Made by a program: the position numbers and the translations under genes
Notes under the pieces: generated by a model
Told to the model about the DNA's origin: nothing
Database searches by the model: none
Seen by the model: the letters and a program-made list of their open reading frames with translations, nothing else
From: Chryseobacterium pennipullorum
GTDB lineage: Bacteria > Bacteroidota > Bacteroidia > Flavobacteriales > Weeksellaceae
Direction of reading: 5' to 3'
NCBI RefSeq assembly: GCF_003384725.1
Contig: NZ_QNVV01000003.1
Span: 186,001-250,000 of the forward strand
DNA: 64,000 nt
Shown here: positions 51,433-62,400 of the stretch, piece by piece
Numbering within the stretch: the stretch's first letter is position 1
Layout: every line of letters begins with the position of its first letter

Positions 51433-54372
51433 ATGATTAATATAAATTTATTTCGTTCCAGGATCTGGATTCCACCAGTCGCTGCTGTTTTTCTGGGAAT
51501 TACCAGTGTAAGCGGACAAAGCTCCAGGCCTCAAAAAGATACGCTGAACGAAAAAGAAATTGATGAAGTAGTGGTCGTGGCCTATGGAAAAGCTAAAAGA
51601 ACCAGCTATACCGGTTCCGTGGCAACGATTTCCAGCGATAAAATCAACAACAGACCTGTCACCAATATTACAAAAGCCTTGGAAGGCCAGGTGCCGGGAA
51701 TCCAAACAACGACTTCTTCAGGACAGCCGGGAGCGGTCTCTACCATTAGAATCCGGGGAATAGGATCTGTAAGTGCTTCCAGCGACCCGCTGTTTGTGGT
51801 AGACGGAATTCCTTTTGACGGAAACATCAACTCCATAAGCCCGAATGATATTGAATCTATCAGTGTCTTGAAAGATGCTACAGCAAGTGCTTTATATGGT
51901 TCAAGAGGAGCAAATGGGATCATCATCATTACCACCAAATCCGGAAAGAAAGGAGAAGCACGGGTTAATTTAAATATCAGCCAGGGATTTTCCAGCAGAG
52001 CGGTTAAAGATTACGAACAAGTCAGTACGGACCAATATTTCCAATTATACTGGGAGGCGATGAGAAACGGATATCAGTCCGGACAGATCTCCGCTCAGCA
52101 AGCGGCACAGATGGCGACCGATAATCTTACTTCAGGTACGGGTCTTTCTATCAATCCTTATGGAGCAGCATATCCTAAACCCATAGGCACCGACGGAAAG
52201 TTACTGCCTGGTGCAAAAGCTTTATGGAATGATGACTGGAGAGATATTTTGCAGAGAGTGGCTTCCAGGAATCAGGTTGATCTGGACATCAGCGGAGGCA
52301 GTGAAAAAAGCAATTATTTCTTTTCATTAGGATATCTGGATGATAAGGGAATGGCAATTGAGTCAGGATTTAAAAGATACAATACCCGTTTAAAACTCAA
52401 TTCCGAAGTGAAAAGCTGGTTGAACGTCGGAGTTAACCTGAGCTATACCAACAGTATTCAGCAAGCTCCTACTTCTTCAGATTCCAAAGCAAGCAATATT
52501 ATCCAGGCTGCAAGAGTGATCCCTTCTTTTTACCCATATTACGAAAGAAATGATGATGGATCTTATATCCTGAATGCAGACGGAGACAGAATCTATGATT
52601 TTGGAAAATACAGGCCGACCAGTGCTCTTCAAAATCAAAATGCAGCAGCCACACTTCCATTGGATAAAAACGAAAATAAGGAAGATAACTTTTCAGGAAA
52701 AGGATTTCTGGATTTCACATTCTTACCGGAGTTGAAATTCAGATCGAGCTTCTCCGTTGACCTTGTGAATTATAACGGACATTACTATTCTAATCCGCTT
52801 ATCGGACAAGGAAGTGAAACCGGCGGTTCGGTGACGAAATCCAACAGCAGGACATTGTCATATACCACCAGTAATATTCTGACTTTTGATAAGAAATTCG
52901 GAAAACACCATTTCAATGTCTTAGGCGGACAGGAATTCTATAAATATGAATATCAGACCATCTCAGGAACAAGGACGCAGTTTTCGCTCCCTTACTATTA
53001 TGAGCCTGATGCAGCAGCCCTGTTAGGAAGTTTCAGTGGAAACAGTGATCAGGTAAGCTTATTGAGTTTCTTAGGTAAGGTAGAATATGATTTTAATAAT
53101 ACCTATTTCTTGTCTGCGTCAGGTCGGGCAGATGGTTCTTCGAGATTCTCGCCAGGCAACAGATGGGGGAAATTCTGGTCTGTGGGAGGTTCATGGAAAA
53201 TTTCAAATGAGGAGTTTATTAAAAACCTGAATGTCTTCAACCAGCTGACCCTCCGGGCAAGTTATGGTGGACAAGGAAACGATAAATTACTGCAGCCTAA
53301 CAGGTCACCATTGTATTATGCTTACCAGGAACTGTATAAGTTTTATAATAACCTGGGTGAGCCGGGAACCGTTCTTGAAAAAGCCGCTACAGAGAATGTA
53401 AAGTGGGAAACGAATCTTAATCTGAATGTAGGGCTGGAGTTTGCCATCCTAAATAACAGGATTAAAGGTAATATAGAATATTTCCAACGAAAAAGCCAGG
53501 ATCTTCTGTTCAATATGCCGGTAGCACCATCATTAGGAATCAGTGATTTTCCGGCTAATATCGGAACGATAAAAAATACAGGTTTTGAATTTTCACTTTT
53601 TACCACTCCGATCAGGAACGACGATTTTCAGTGGAATGTGGATATCAACCTAAGTACTTTGAACAATACCATTACAAAACTTCCTAAAGGTTCTATTGTC
53701 TCTGGTACCAAGTTGCTGCAGGTAGGAGGTTCTGTGTATGATTTTTATATTCCGGAATGGGTAGGAGTGGATCCGAATACCGGAAATCCGCTTTGGAAAA
53801 CTTTTTATAATGATGCCAGCGGAAATACCGTAGAAGGAACAACTTCTGAAGTGTCTAAGGCGACAAGAACATTGCAGGGTTCTGCATTGCCAAAGGTAAC
53901 GGGAGGAATCAGTACGAGTATTGCTTACAAGAACTTTGATTTTTCAGGATTACTGACATTCAAGATTGGCGGTAAGGTACTGGATACAGACTATACTTCG
54001 TTGCTGCATAACGGAAGTGCCGGCGGAAGAGCATGGAGTGTTGAAATGCTGAACCGATGGACTCCTGAGAACCGCAATACGGATGTACCGGGATTGAGTA
54101 CTACAACGAACAACTGGACGACAACCTCTTCAAGATTTTTATATTCGGGAACGTATGCAAGACTTAAAAATGTGAGCTTAGGATACACACTTCCATCCGA
54201 TTATTTTGAAAAAATAGGCCTTAAAAAGTTCAGAATCTATATTCAGGCTGAAAACCTTCTGACTTTTTATAAGCATAAAGGAATGGATCCTGAACAAGCT
54301 TTGGATGGGACCACGTATTACAGGTATCCTGCCATGAGAACCATTACTTTCGGACTGCAGGCAACTCTTTAA
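51433..54372 (+). CDS. SusC/RagA-family TonB-dependent receptor under SAM riboswitch control
   Basis: About 979 residues from the ATG at 51433 (an in-frame TTG at 51427 is also possible). A signal peptide ends in SVSGQ, a TonB-box-like IDEVVVVAYG follows, and then the plug (ALEGQVPGIQTTTSSGQPGAV, IRIRGIGSVSASSDPLFVVDG, ALYGSRGANGIIIITTK) and a barrel ending ITFGLQATL. As with the first SusC, the carboxypeptidase-regulatory-like N-terminal domain is missing. SAM control suggests uptake of methionine, a peptide or another sulfur compound needed for SAM synthesis; this substrate is inferred from the riboswitch alone. Confidence 0.92.
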   Translation: MININLFRSRIWIPPVAAVFLGITSVSGQSSRPQKDTLNEKEIDEVVVVAYGKAKRTSYTGSVATISSDKINNRPVTNITKALEGQVPGIQTTTSSGQPGAVSTIRIRGIGSVSASSDPLFVVDGIPFDGNINSISPNDIESISVLKDATASALYGSRGANGIIIITTKSGKKGEARVNLNISQGFSSRAVKDYEQVSTDQYFQLYWEAMRNGYQSGQISAQQAAQMATDNLTSGTGLSINPYGAAYPKPIGTDGKLLPGAKALWNDDWRDILQRVASRNQVDLDISGGSEKSNYFFSLGYLDDKGMAIESGFKRYNTRLKLNSEVKSWLNVGVNLSYTNSIQQAPTSSDSKASNIIQAARVIPSFYPYYERNDDGSYILNADGDRIYDFGKYRPTSALQNQNAAATLPLDKNENKEDNFSGKGFLDFTFLPELKFRSSFSVDLVNYNGHYYSNPLIGQGSETGGSVTKSNSRTLSYTTSNILTFDKKFGKHHFNVLGGQEFYKYEYQTISGTRTQFSLPYYYEPDAAALLGSFSGNSDQVSLLSFLGKVEYDFNNTYFLSASGRADGSSRFSPGNRWGKFWSVGGSWKISNEEFIKNLNVFNQLTLRASYGGQGNDKLLQPNRSPLYYAYQELYKFYNNLGEPGTVLEKAATENVKWETNLNLNVGLEFAILNNRIKGNIEYFQRKSQDLLFNMPVAPSLGISDFPANIGTIKNTGFEFSLFTTPIRNDDFQWNVDINLSTLNNTITKLPKGSIVSGTKLLQVGGSVYDFYIPEWVGVDPNTGNPLWKTFYNDASGNTVEGTTSEVSKATRTLQGSALPKVTGGISTSIAYKNFDFSGLLTFKIGGKVLDTDYTSLLHNGSAGGRAWSVEMLNRWTPENRNTDVPGLSTTTNNWTTTSSRFLYSGTYARLKNVSLGYTLPSDYFEKIGLKKFRIYIQAENLLTFYKHKGMDPEQALDGTTYYRYPAMRTITFGLQATL

Positions 54373-54380
54373 CTCTTACA

Positions 54381-55883
54381 ATGACAACAATGAAAAAAAT
54401 AAAATATTTATCTTTTGCTTTCATCGGATTCTGGTCAGTGACCAGCTGCGAAAGTGAACTGGATACGGCTCCAACTGATCAGGCCAACCAGGCTGAGGTT
54501 TTCAAAACAGCTGAAAGCGCAGAAACGGTGATCAACGGAGCATGGGCCAAATTTAACGATGACGGAACTACATACGCCAACATAGGTTTTTCCACAGTCC
54601 TCAGGGCAAGTGATGCCATGGGAAGTGATGTGGCAGTACTAACCAACAAATATGGTTTTGCCTCAACCTATGCATTTACGGAAATGGTGAATAATACTGC
54701 CAGCCGCCCGTTGTTTATCTGGTCTATGTTTTATTCCACGATCAATAATATGAACAATGTCATCACAAGGATCGATGGAACCGAGGGAAGCCAGGAGAAA
54801 AAGAATCAGGTGAAAGGACAGGCCAAGGCGCTGCGTGCATTCTGTTATCTGAATATAGCAAGCTTTTACCAGTTCAGCTATCTTAAAGATAAAACAGCTC
54901 TTACTGCTCCGCTTTATACGGAACCTTCAACCATTAATACACCAGGGAAAAAAAGAGCGAGCCTTGAAGAAATCTATACCCTGATAAAAAGTGACCTTAC
55001 CGATGCTGATCAGCTATTAAAAGATTATACGAGAAACAATAAGGACAAGATCAACCGGGCTGTAGTCAACGGGCTTTTGGCAAGAACGTACCTGAATACG
55101 GGAGAGTGGAGTAAGGCTGCCACCTCTGCAAAGTTGGCAAGAGAAGGCTATCCGCTAATGGCTCCTGAAAAATACAAAGACGGCTTCAATGACATCAACA
55201 ATGTGGAGTGGATCTGGGGACATGGGCAGACACAGGAACAATCTGATGCAAGCTATGCATTCCATTATCTGGATGTGTCTTCATCAGGAAGTTTTTACTA
55301 CAGCTTTATGGCGGATCCTTACTTTAAGAATTTGTTCGACAGCAATGATATCAGAGCTCAATTGTTCTCATGGGATGGCCTTAAAGGAAGAGAAGGATTG
55401 CTGAGATATGCTAAATTTAAGTTTAAATCCACACTGATTGCCGATCTTGTTTATATGAGAGCTGCTGAAATGTACCTGATTGAAGCTGAAGGTGAAGCAA
55501 GAAACGGAAATGTATCCCAGGCTGTAGCGGTGCTGAATCAGCTTAAATCCGCCAGAAATGCCAATGTGTATAGTGGTTCTCTGGCAGAGAATGAAGTAAT
55601 TGATGCCATTTTGATCGAAAGAAGAAAAGAATTGTTTGGAGAAGGATTTGCTCTTTCAGATATTATCAGAACACAGGGAACCGTAGTAAGAAAACCATTT
55701 GTAGATGGGGAAGGAAAACCTGTGAAAGTTCAGATCACCACCCCGGACGGAACGGTAAAAACAGTAGACGGCAGAGGACATTCTATTTTTGGTTTCCCTG
55801 ATAAGTCTTCTTTCACCCCGAACAGCAATTACTATCTGTTCAGCATTCCACAGAGAGAAGGGGAGAACAACCCGAATTTATAA
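54381..55883 (+). CDS. SusD/RagB-family outer membrane lipoprotein
   Basis: 500 residues as read, or 497 from the second ATG at 54390 (MKKIKYLSFAFIGFWSVTSC, lipidated Cys20 in that numbering). The SusD helical blocks are present: NNMNNVITRIDG, GQAKALRAFCYLNIASFYQ, YMRAAEMYLIEAEGEARNG and ERRKELFGEGFALSDIIRT. It caps the SusC transporter encoded eight bases upstream, so it shares the SAM riboswitch. No degradative enzyme gene follows; the unit ends with a terminator. Confidence 0.92.
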   Translation: MTTMKKIKYLSFAFIGFWSVTSCESELDTAPTDQANQAEVFKTAESAETVINGAWAKFNDDGTTYANIGFSTVLRASDAMGSDVAVLTNKYGFASTYAFTEMVNNTASRPLFIWSMFYSTINNMNNVITRIDGTEGSQEKKNQVKGQAKALRAFCYLNIASFYQFSYLKDKTALTAPLYTEPSTINTPGKKRASLEEIYTLIKSDLTDADQLLKDYTRNNKDKINRAVVNGLLARTYLNTGEWSKAATSAKLAREGYPLMAPEKYKDGFNDINNVEWIWGHGQTQEQSDASYAFHYLDVSSSGSFYYSFMADPYFKNLFDSNDIRAQLFSWDGLKGREGLLRYAKFKFKSTLIADLVYMRAAEMYLIEAEGEARNGNVSQAVAVLNQLKSARNANVYSGSLAENEVIDAILIERRKELFGEGFALSDIIRTQGTVVRKPFVDGEGKPVKVQITTPDGTVKTVDGRGHSIFGFPDKSSFTPNSNYYLFSIPQREGENNPNL

Positions 55884-55919
55884 GATAAAGTCCATAGTTT
55901 ATAATTAGATTGATTTTTT

Positions 55920-55945
55920 AGCCACTGCTTTGCGGTGGCTTTTTT
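55920..55945 (+). terminator. intrinsic terminator after the SAM-controlled susD
   Basis: Stem AGCCACTGC/GCGGTGGCT with a TTT loop, followed by a run of T, 37 bases after the susD stop. Confidence 0.88.
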
Positions 55946-55964
55946 GATATACTGCCTTCATAAA

Positions 55965-55993
55965 AAAGACTGCTTCAGTTAGAAGCAGTCTTT
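55965..55993. terminator. second inverted repeat in the susD-lipoprotein gap
   Basis: A 12-base-pair perfect stem AAAGACTGCTTC/GAAGCAGTCTTT (loop AGTTA). It has A and T on both arms and could stop transcripts from either side, though the T run is short. Confidence 0.6.
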
Positions 55994-56012
55994 AATCTGG
56001 ATAGTATGTCAT

Positions 56013-56043
56013 AAAACAGCCCGTCTGATGACGGGCTGTTTTT
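56013..56043. terminator. bidirectional terminator between susD and the minus-strand toxin operon
   Basis: A 13-base-pair stem AAAACAGCCCGTC/GACGGGCTGTTTT with a TGAT loop and T/A runs on both sides. It ends one base before the stop of the minus-strand lipoprotein gene and can serve both strands. Confidence 0.85.
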
Positions 56044-56397
56044 CTATTGTATGAACTTAAATTGTATGTCTTTATTTCCTTGCTTGATGAGTATCGGATC
56101 ACGTACTATATTTTTATAGAAATTGTAATCGCTAACATCCAGTCCAAAGATAAAAGACTTTCTATTCTCATCATATATCATTGGGTGAATTTCTTCTTTT
56201 CTTAGAATTATATAAGTTTCTCCTTGATTGTCATCCAGTCCGCTTAGTATAAACTCCTTATATTTTAAAGAAGAGATTACGCTTAAATTAATATTGTCTT
56301 TATTGCCGTTAACAACTTCAAAATAATTCATCTTTGTTGAACAGGAGTAAAGTATACATACAAAAATAAAGACTGTAAATAATTTGTAATCTTTCAT
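56044..56397 (-). CDS. small lipoprotein, candidate immunity protein
   Basis: 117 residues with a short lipoprotein signal (LFTVFIFVCILYSC, lipidated Cys19). The mature part is beta-rich (NLSVISSLKYKEFILSGLDD, TYIILRKEEIHPMIYD) and matches no family that I recognise. It starts 14 bases after the RHS gene stop, in the same direction, which is the usual place for an immunity gene of an RHS toxin. A periplasm-facing lipoprotein would suit a toxin acting there. The immunity role is inferred from position only. Confidence 0.7.
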   Translation of the reverse strand: MKDYKLFTVFIFVCILYSCSTKMNYFEVVNGNKDNINLSVISSLKYKEFILSGLDDNQGETYIILRKEEIHPMIYDENRKSFIFGLDVSDYNFYKNIVRDPILIKQGNKDIQFKFIQ

Positions 56398-56411
56398 ATC
56401 ACCTTTTTGAT

Positions 56412-59400
56412 TTAATCTCCATAATAGAGATGTTCAGAAAATATAGGATTTTTGATTGTTCTGCCACCGGTATTCTGAAGCATTATTTCTGCTCCGAATT
56501 CATTGGTTCCCGGTATGAGGTACGCGTTTCCTTTGATGAAAAGCTGTTCCCAGATACCACTAGCCTGCATATTGCTCCATCCCTGGTTATTAACCTGGAT
56601 GATGTGTCCGAATTCATGTCCAAAAGTACTTGGGTCTGTGCTGCCAAATGTAGCAACATTATTTCCCCAGGTAACTTCTCTTTTATATCCACTGCTCCAT
56701 AAAGGCTGTATTACCTGATAAATTCCTCCTTTTCTCCATTTTACATGGTCATAAGACACATTTCTTTCTTTGGATATTTTCTTTACGAAATGCAAATCAT
56801 CTTCATCAGGCTGGAATGTTGGTCCAAATGCAGCAACAATAAAAAGACCTTGTCCTGCTCCGTTGTAAGCTCCGTTTTCAAAACCGTTTTTAATTCCCTG
56901 CCATACATTGGTCCCTCTGAACATTGCCGAGAATCCACCAGAAATTGCACCAGTAATTCCATATTTTGTAGAATTGTAAAGTACTTCTGCTACTGCATTT
57001 TTGGTCCATCCCCAAACTCCTTTTCCGCCTAGCGTTTTCCAGCCTGGTAGTTTGTTTCCTACAAATGATCCAATCATCGATGAGGTAATTGTTACTGCGT
57101 CAATTTTTCCATCCAGCATAAATTGGGTCGTAATATTAGAAAGAAGTTCCCAGGTTCCACTATTAAGAATGGTGCTGCTGGTCGTAAATAGGGCAGAGCC
57201 CAACCCATTTAACCCACCGGATATAGCGCCAGCAACCGCTCCTCCTAATACTGCTTTACCAAAACCACTCCAGTCTTTGGTAATTAAACCTTTGATGGTG
57301 TACGTTAAAATACCGACACCCGCTCCTATTATAGCCCCATAAATAGCTCCTATTGCAATTTTGATAAGAACCGGAACTAAGAAGAATACTTCGCCGCTTG
57401 GGTCATTATACATCAAAGGATTGTTCAGGACATACCCATATTTGTTGTAGTTCTGTGTATTATAAGTCTCCTGGATATGTTCATCTGCATTTAAGAATCT
57501 TCTCAATAGCGGATCGTATAATCTTCCATTCATATGGATGATTCCTATTTCCATAAAATGCTCGTGGGAAGTGTAGCCCCTTTCCAGCAATATTCCTCCA
57601 TTGTTTACTGTTTCCTGGATTTTATTCACATCGGTAATAATTGCTGCATTACCTATCTGAAGATGGGTCAAGTTACCCCATGCATCAAAGTGTCTTTGTT
57701 CCAGTTTGTTTCCAGCCTCATCACTGATCGCCAGAATACTTCCCAAGTAATCTTTATGTAGGAATTTATAAGAACCGGAAGCTTCAGTATAATTCTTGAC
57801 AAAAATAATATTGCTTTCGTAAGGTGATCCACCAATGTAAATAATATGTTTTTCTTTACCTGTAGTGTTATCTTTTACTACCTCGAAACTCCCGTCTTCA
57901 CTATAGAATTTAGTAAATTTACCCTCTCCGTCAGCGCTAAAGTTTCCTCCATAGGTAACCCGCTGTCTCATGTTGGTAAGGCCGTATTGGAAGGCAACAT
58001 CACCTTTTATTCCATCGATAAATACAGGATCATTATTTTCATTATAGACAACATTCTGAATTAAGTCATTGTTGTAATTTTGAGTTCCCGCAGCATTTAA
58101 AGTCATTCCCGTCGGCTGATAAACCTTGGAGGAATTGTCAAACTTAATGGTGCCTACCTGGTCATTCTCCAGAATTCGTCCTTTGTTATCATAAACATTT
58201 CGGATTGCATTCTGTACCTTAACACCTGTAGCTGGATTTGTCCAGTTGATTAGCCTGTTGTTATTGTCATAATCAAACGATTCCGAAATAGAGAAATCTC
58301 CTTCTGTAGTTCGGGTTTCCAATTCATTTTTGATTGCATTAAAATTGTATGAAAGTCGTAAGATATGTGGCTTATTTGCTGAACCGTGATTTACTTGACT
58401 AAGAGTTCCGTCAGGCTCATAGGTTTGGTTAATTTCAGCAGCTCCCAACTTAGCTTTAAGAATTTTCCCTTTATCACTTACATTTTTAAGTTCCCAAAGG
58501 ATTTTTCCTGAGTTTTTATCCTTAACCTGATACAAAACTCCGTTCCACGCATTGTATACATTTTCGATCTGTACTTTAGTCAGTACTCCTGTAGAGAATA
58601 GTTGCCTTTCATAAGAGATAACCCTTGCTCTATCATCATACGTAATTCCTTTTTGTATAAAATACTTGTCATTGCTGCTTTCAGATGACGATAGAGTTCT
58701 TCCTTGGGGATCGTAAACTGTATTAGAGCTGTAGGCTTTTCCGTTAGATGTCCCTGATTTTGAGATCAGTCTTCCTTTGTCATCGTAGATAAATTTGAAG
58801 ATCTTATTGGTAGCTTGCCCGCCATCTGAAGTGGAAGTTTCCTTTTGAGAGATAAGCTGGCCCAGGGTATTATATGTATATTCTTTTGTTCCTTTTGGAC
58901 TGATAATTTTTTTAGGCTGTCCAAATCCATTGTATTCATATTTGTACGTTCCATTAGACGGGTCATTGAATTCTGATTTTCGTCCCCATGGATCATACTT
59001 GGTTGTTACAATGTTTTCGGCATACTGAGCCTTGGTTTGTTCTCCTGAAGCATTGTAAGAAAAAGTAATAGTTCCCCCTTTATCAGAGCTCGTTACCACA
59101 TTTTCCAGTACATCAGTCGTTTTGGAAGTTGTTCTTCCATAACCATTCATTTCTTTCTCCGTAACTGTGTTTCCGGAAACGGAAGTTTCAATTTGTTTTC
59201 CTGTAAATGCTGTAATGGTCATTTTAGGTGGGAAGACTGAATCATTATACGCTATCGTATTCCATTGCCATGGATTCCCTCCTTCGAAATATGGCTCGCT
59301 TTCACTGGTCTTTCTTCCTAAAACATCGTATTGAGTGTCTTTGGAAATAAACTTTCCTTGTTCAAAGGCTTTGGCAGATGTTTTATAGTCTTGCCCCAGC

Positions 59401-62400
59401 TTATTGGTATATTTTTTTGAAATATTTCCTTGAGGTTCATACTGAACTACGGTAGAGTTAAATTGGTCATCTCTTACATATTCATAGGTTGTAGTACCTC
59501 CCAAATTGGTTTTTGACTTCATCAGTTTTCCCCAACCATCATACTCATTATCTAAGGTATTTCCCAGATAATCCGTCTGCTTGGTAATCTGTCCCAAGTC
59601 ATTATAAATAATGCTGGTAACCAACCCGAGGTTGTCTGTCTTTTTAATGACATACTTTCCTTTATCATCATACTGCGTAGCAACAACCTGCGTTTGTGAA
59701 TCTATGCTGTTGCTTGTTGTTTTTGAAGTAATATTTCCAAAACCGTCATAATTAAAATCTTCCAATAACCAACCTGTATTGTTTCTGTTCCAGGTTTTTA
59801 TTTTTTTTATAAGGTTATTGTCATATGTGAATTCCTGTTTTGTAGATTGGGTATCATTATATGCTTGTTTTACCTCTGATTTTTCTTGAGGACGGCCGAT
59901 ATAATATTCAGATCCTGTCCCGGACGGGTTGTGGATATAGGTAAATGTTGAAGTGGTAACAGCATAACCATTATTGATACTGGAAATGTTTTGCGATGGA
60001 AGATAATAATTTCCATAGGTAACAGTATTCTCTGTAATCTTATTGGTTAAAAAGTCTTTCGTTTTAATCTTTTGTGGGAGAATCGCTGTTACTGCCTTGG
60101 ATTTATCAGCATCAGAGATTGAAGCTGTAATCTGGCCGTTCACCAATTTATCGATTTGATAAATAGTGGATTTAAAAGATAATAGTTGGCTGTTGTTTTC
60201 AGATATATCAGTCGGGAAAATTTTAGTCTCGTCTGTTGTCCGGATAGACCATTCTTTAACTGGCAGGCTTTCCTTCAACGGGTCTATTTCTATACCATTC
60301 CACACTTTTGTGTTTTCTAATCCATCTGCATACCATGAAGAACGGGCTGTTTGGCGGAATCCTACCATTCCACGGCCTTGAAGGTGCGCTAATAGTCCTC
60401 TATAACGGAAATCCTGCTTTTTGCCTGTTTGCTGGATTTGTGATACAGCATATGACTGCTGGGCACTTGCAAGCTCCATATAAGGGTATTTTTCCTTTTT
60501 TACAGCTTGGTAGAAGTTTGGAGAAACAATAGGATCAAGCTCTTTGTAGCTGATGTCTGTTTTTACTCCACCCTGAGTGATTGAATTGATACGAGCTTCT
60601 TTAGACACATCATAAAAATCAATCCTCTTTACCCTGTCTCCTGATACTCCTCTGATCGGGCTCGGGCTAACAAGAATGATCTGATGGATAGACTGATTGA
60701 TCCTAAAGTTACCTAAAAGCTCCTGCATATCGTACTTTGTTCTTTCATTAAGGTAGGTATGCGGATTATCTCTAAACCCACTACTATCTCCTAAAGGACC
60801 TTCACTGAATGCATATCGGATGTCATTATTGAATTTCTTCTCGCCACCTGAAATTTTGATATCGACAGTATTATGATAATAGATATTAAAAATAGTCTGA
60901 GAACCGCCAAGTTTCACTCTTTCTTTGCGGTAATTGAACGTAACAAAATCACTTTTTCCATCCCTGTCCAGATCATACGCCTGGTGACTGGTTCTTTCCA
61001 CCGTTGCCGTACCATCGTTATTGGTATTGACAAGAGCATTTTTTCTGAATAAAGCAAAGTTTGATTTAAATTCCTCTGAAAACGATTTTCCTGTTGATTG
61101 ATATAAATACCAGTCTGTCGTCGTATCCGATGCAGGAACTAATAAATCACTTTTTCCATCTCCGTTAAAATCACCTATAACCGCTCTTTGGTTTACCCCT
61201 TTTATTCTTTCATCATTTAAATAGAATCCACGTTCTATCACTGAATAAAGATTATTGGATCCTTTCTGAAACTGAACAATAAATGGACGGTTTCCACTAT
61301 CAAATCTTAAGAAATCCGTTTTTCCATCGCCGTCAAAGTCTCCTATTTTGTATGTTTCCAATATATCGGTATCATACGGATAAAAAGACATTTGAGAGAA
61401 AGACTGTGATGTGGTTGCTGCATTATCGATATTAATGACAACGTATCTTTTTCTGTCCTGGAAAGTTTCGTCAAATTCAGGAATGCTTATCGGAGCATGC
61501 GGATCCACAGGTCTTGGAACTTTAGTATGTACAGCGTCATTGAAACCCATTATTATTTCCGAAATTCCATCTCCGTCAAGATCTAATTCCATAAGCTTCA
61601 ATGGAGTCGTTTTGAAACTGCTACCCCCTTGCATAGGATCTATTGGAGGAGTCGTAAGATCATACACAGACTTGGGAAGAATCTTGGTGTATTGATGTTC
61701 CAGCTGATTAGCCTGGTTGATAGAATATACGAAAAGCTGAATATCTTTGGTATCATTGGCTACCTTATAAAAAGCAAATCCCTGCTGGTTCTCCATAATA
61801 CCCGCCGGGTTCTTAAAAGAAATAGGAAGTGCTTTTTTAAACTCCTCTTTTGTAATATCCAATGATCCTACAAAAGTAATTTCCCCCTGTCCTTGCGGTC
61901 GATCCAAAGCTTTCTTAGCCAAATAAAATCCAGCCGGTTTATTGGTAGGGTTCACACATACCGGGTTGAAGCCAGTACCACCAACACTTTCGCAAACCCT
62001 GAAAGGCTGATCCTTGTATTCTAAGGCATCTATTTTCCCATCGCCATCAAAATCACCTAATAATCCTGATTCCAGAGAGTGACTTGATGATTGTATCCAG
62101 TCTGTCCCTCGTACCGAGTTTTCGTATTCAAAACTGACAGGATTAGCTGCTGCCCCAGCAGAATTATATTCAGTGATGTTGCTTAGAAACTGATAGTTTG
62201 TTCCGTTATTGTCCTTCTTATAATTAATACGGTATGTTTTGAAAGGCTTTAAATGGGAAGTCACTATAATTTCAGACAAAATCTTACTTTGTGTATGTTC
62301 CCAGCCCTGTACGAAAGCCTGTTCCTTTAAATCCCTGTCAAGATAAATGAAGTCAATAAAATTGAAATGAGGTTTATTCAATGTTTCATTTCCTCCCCAT

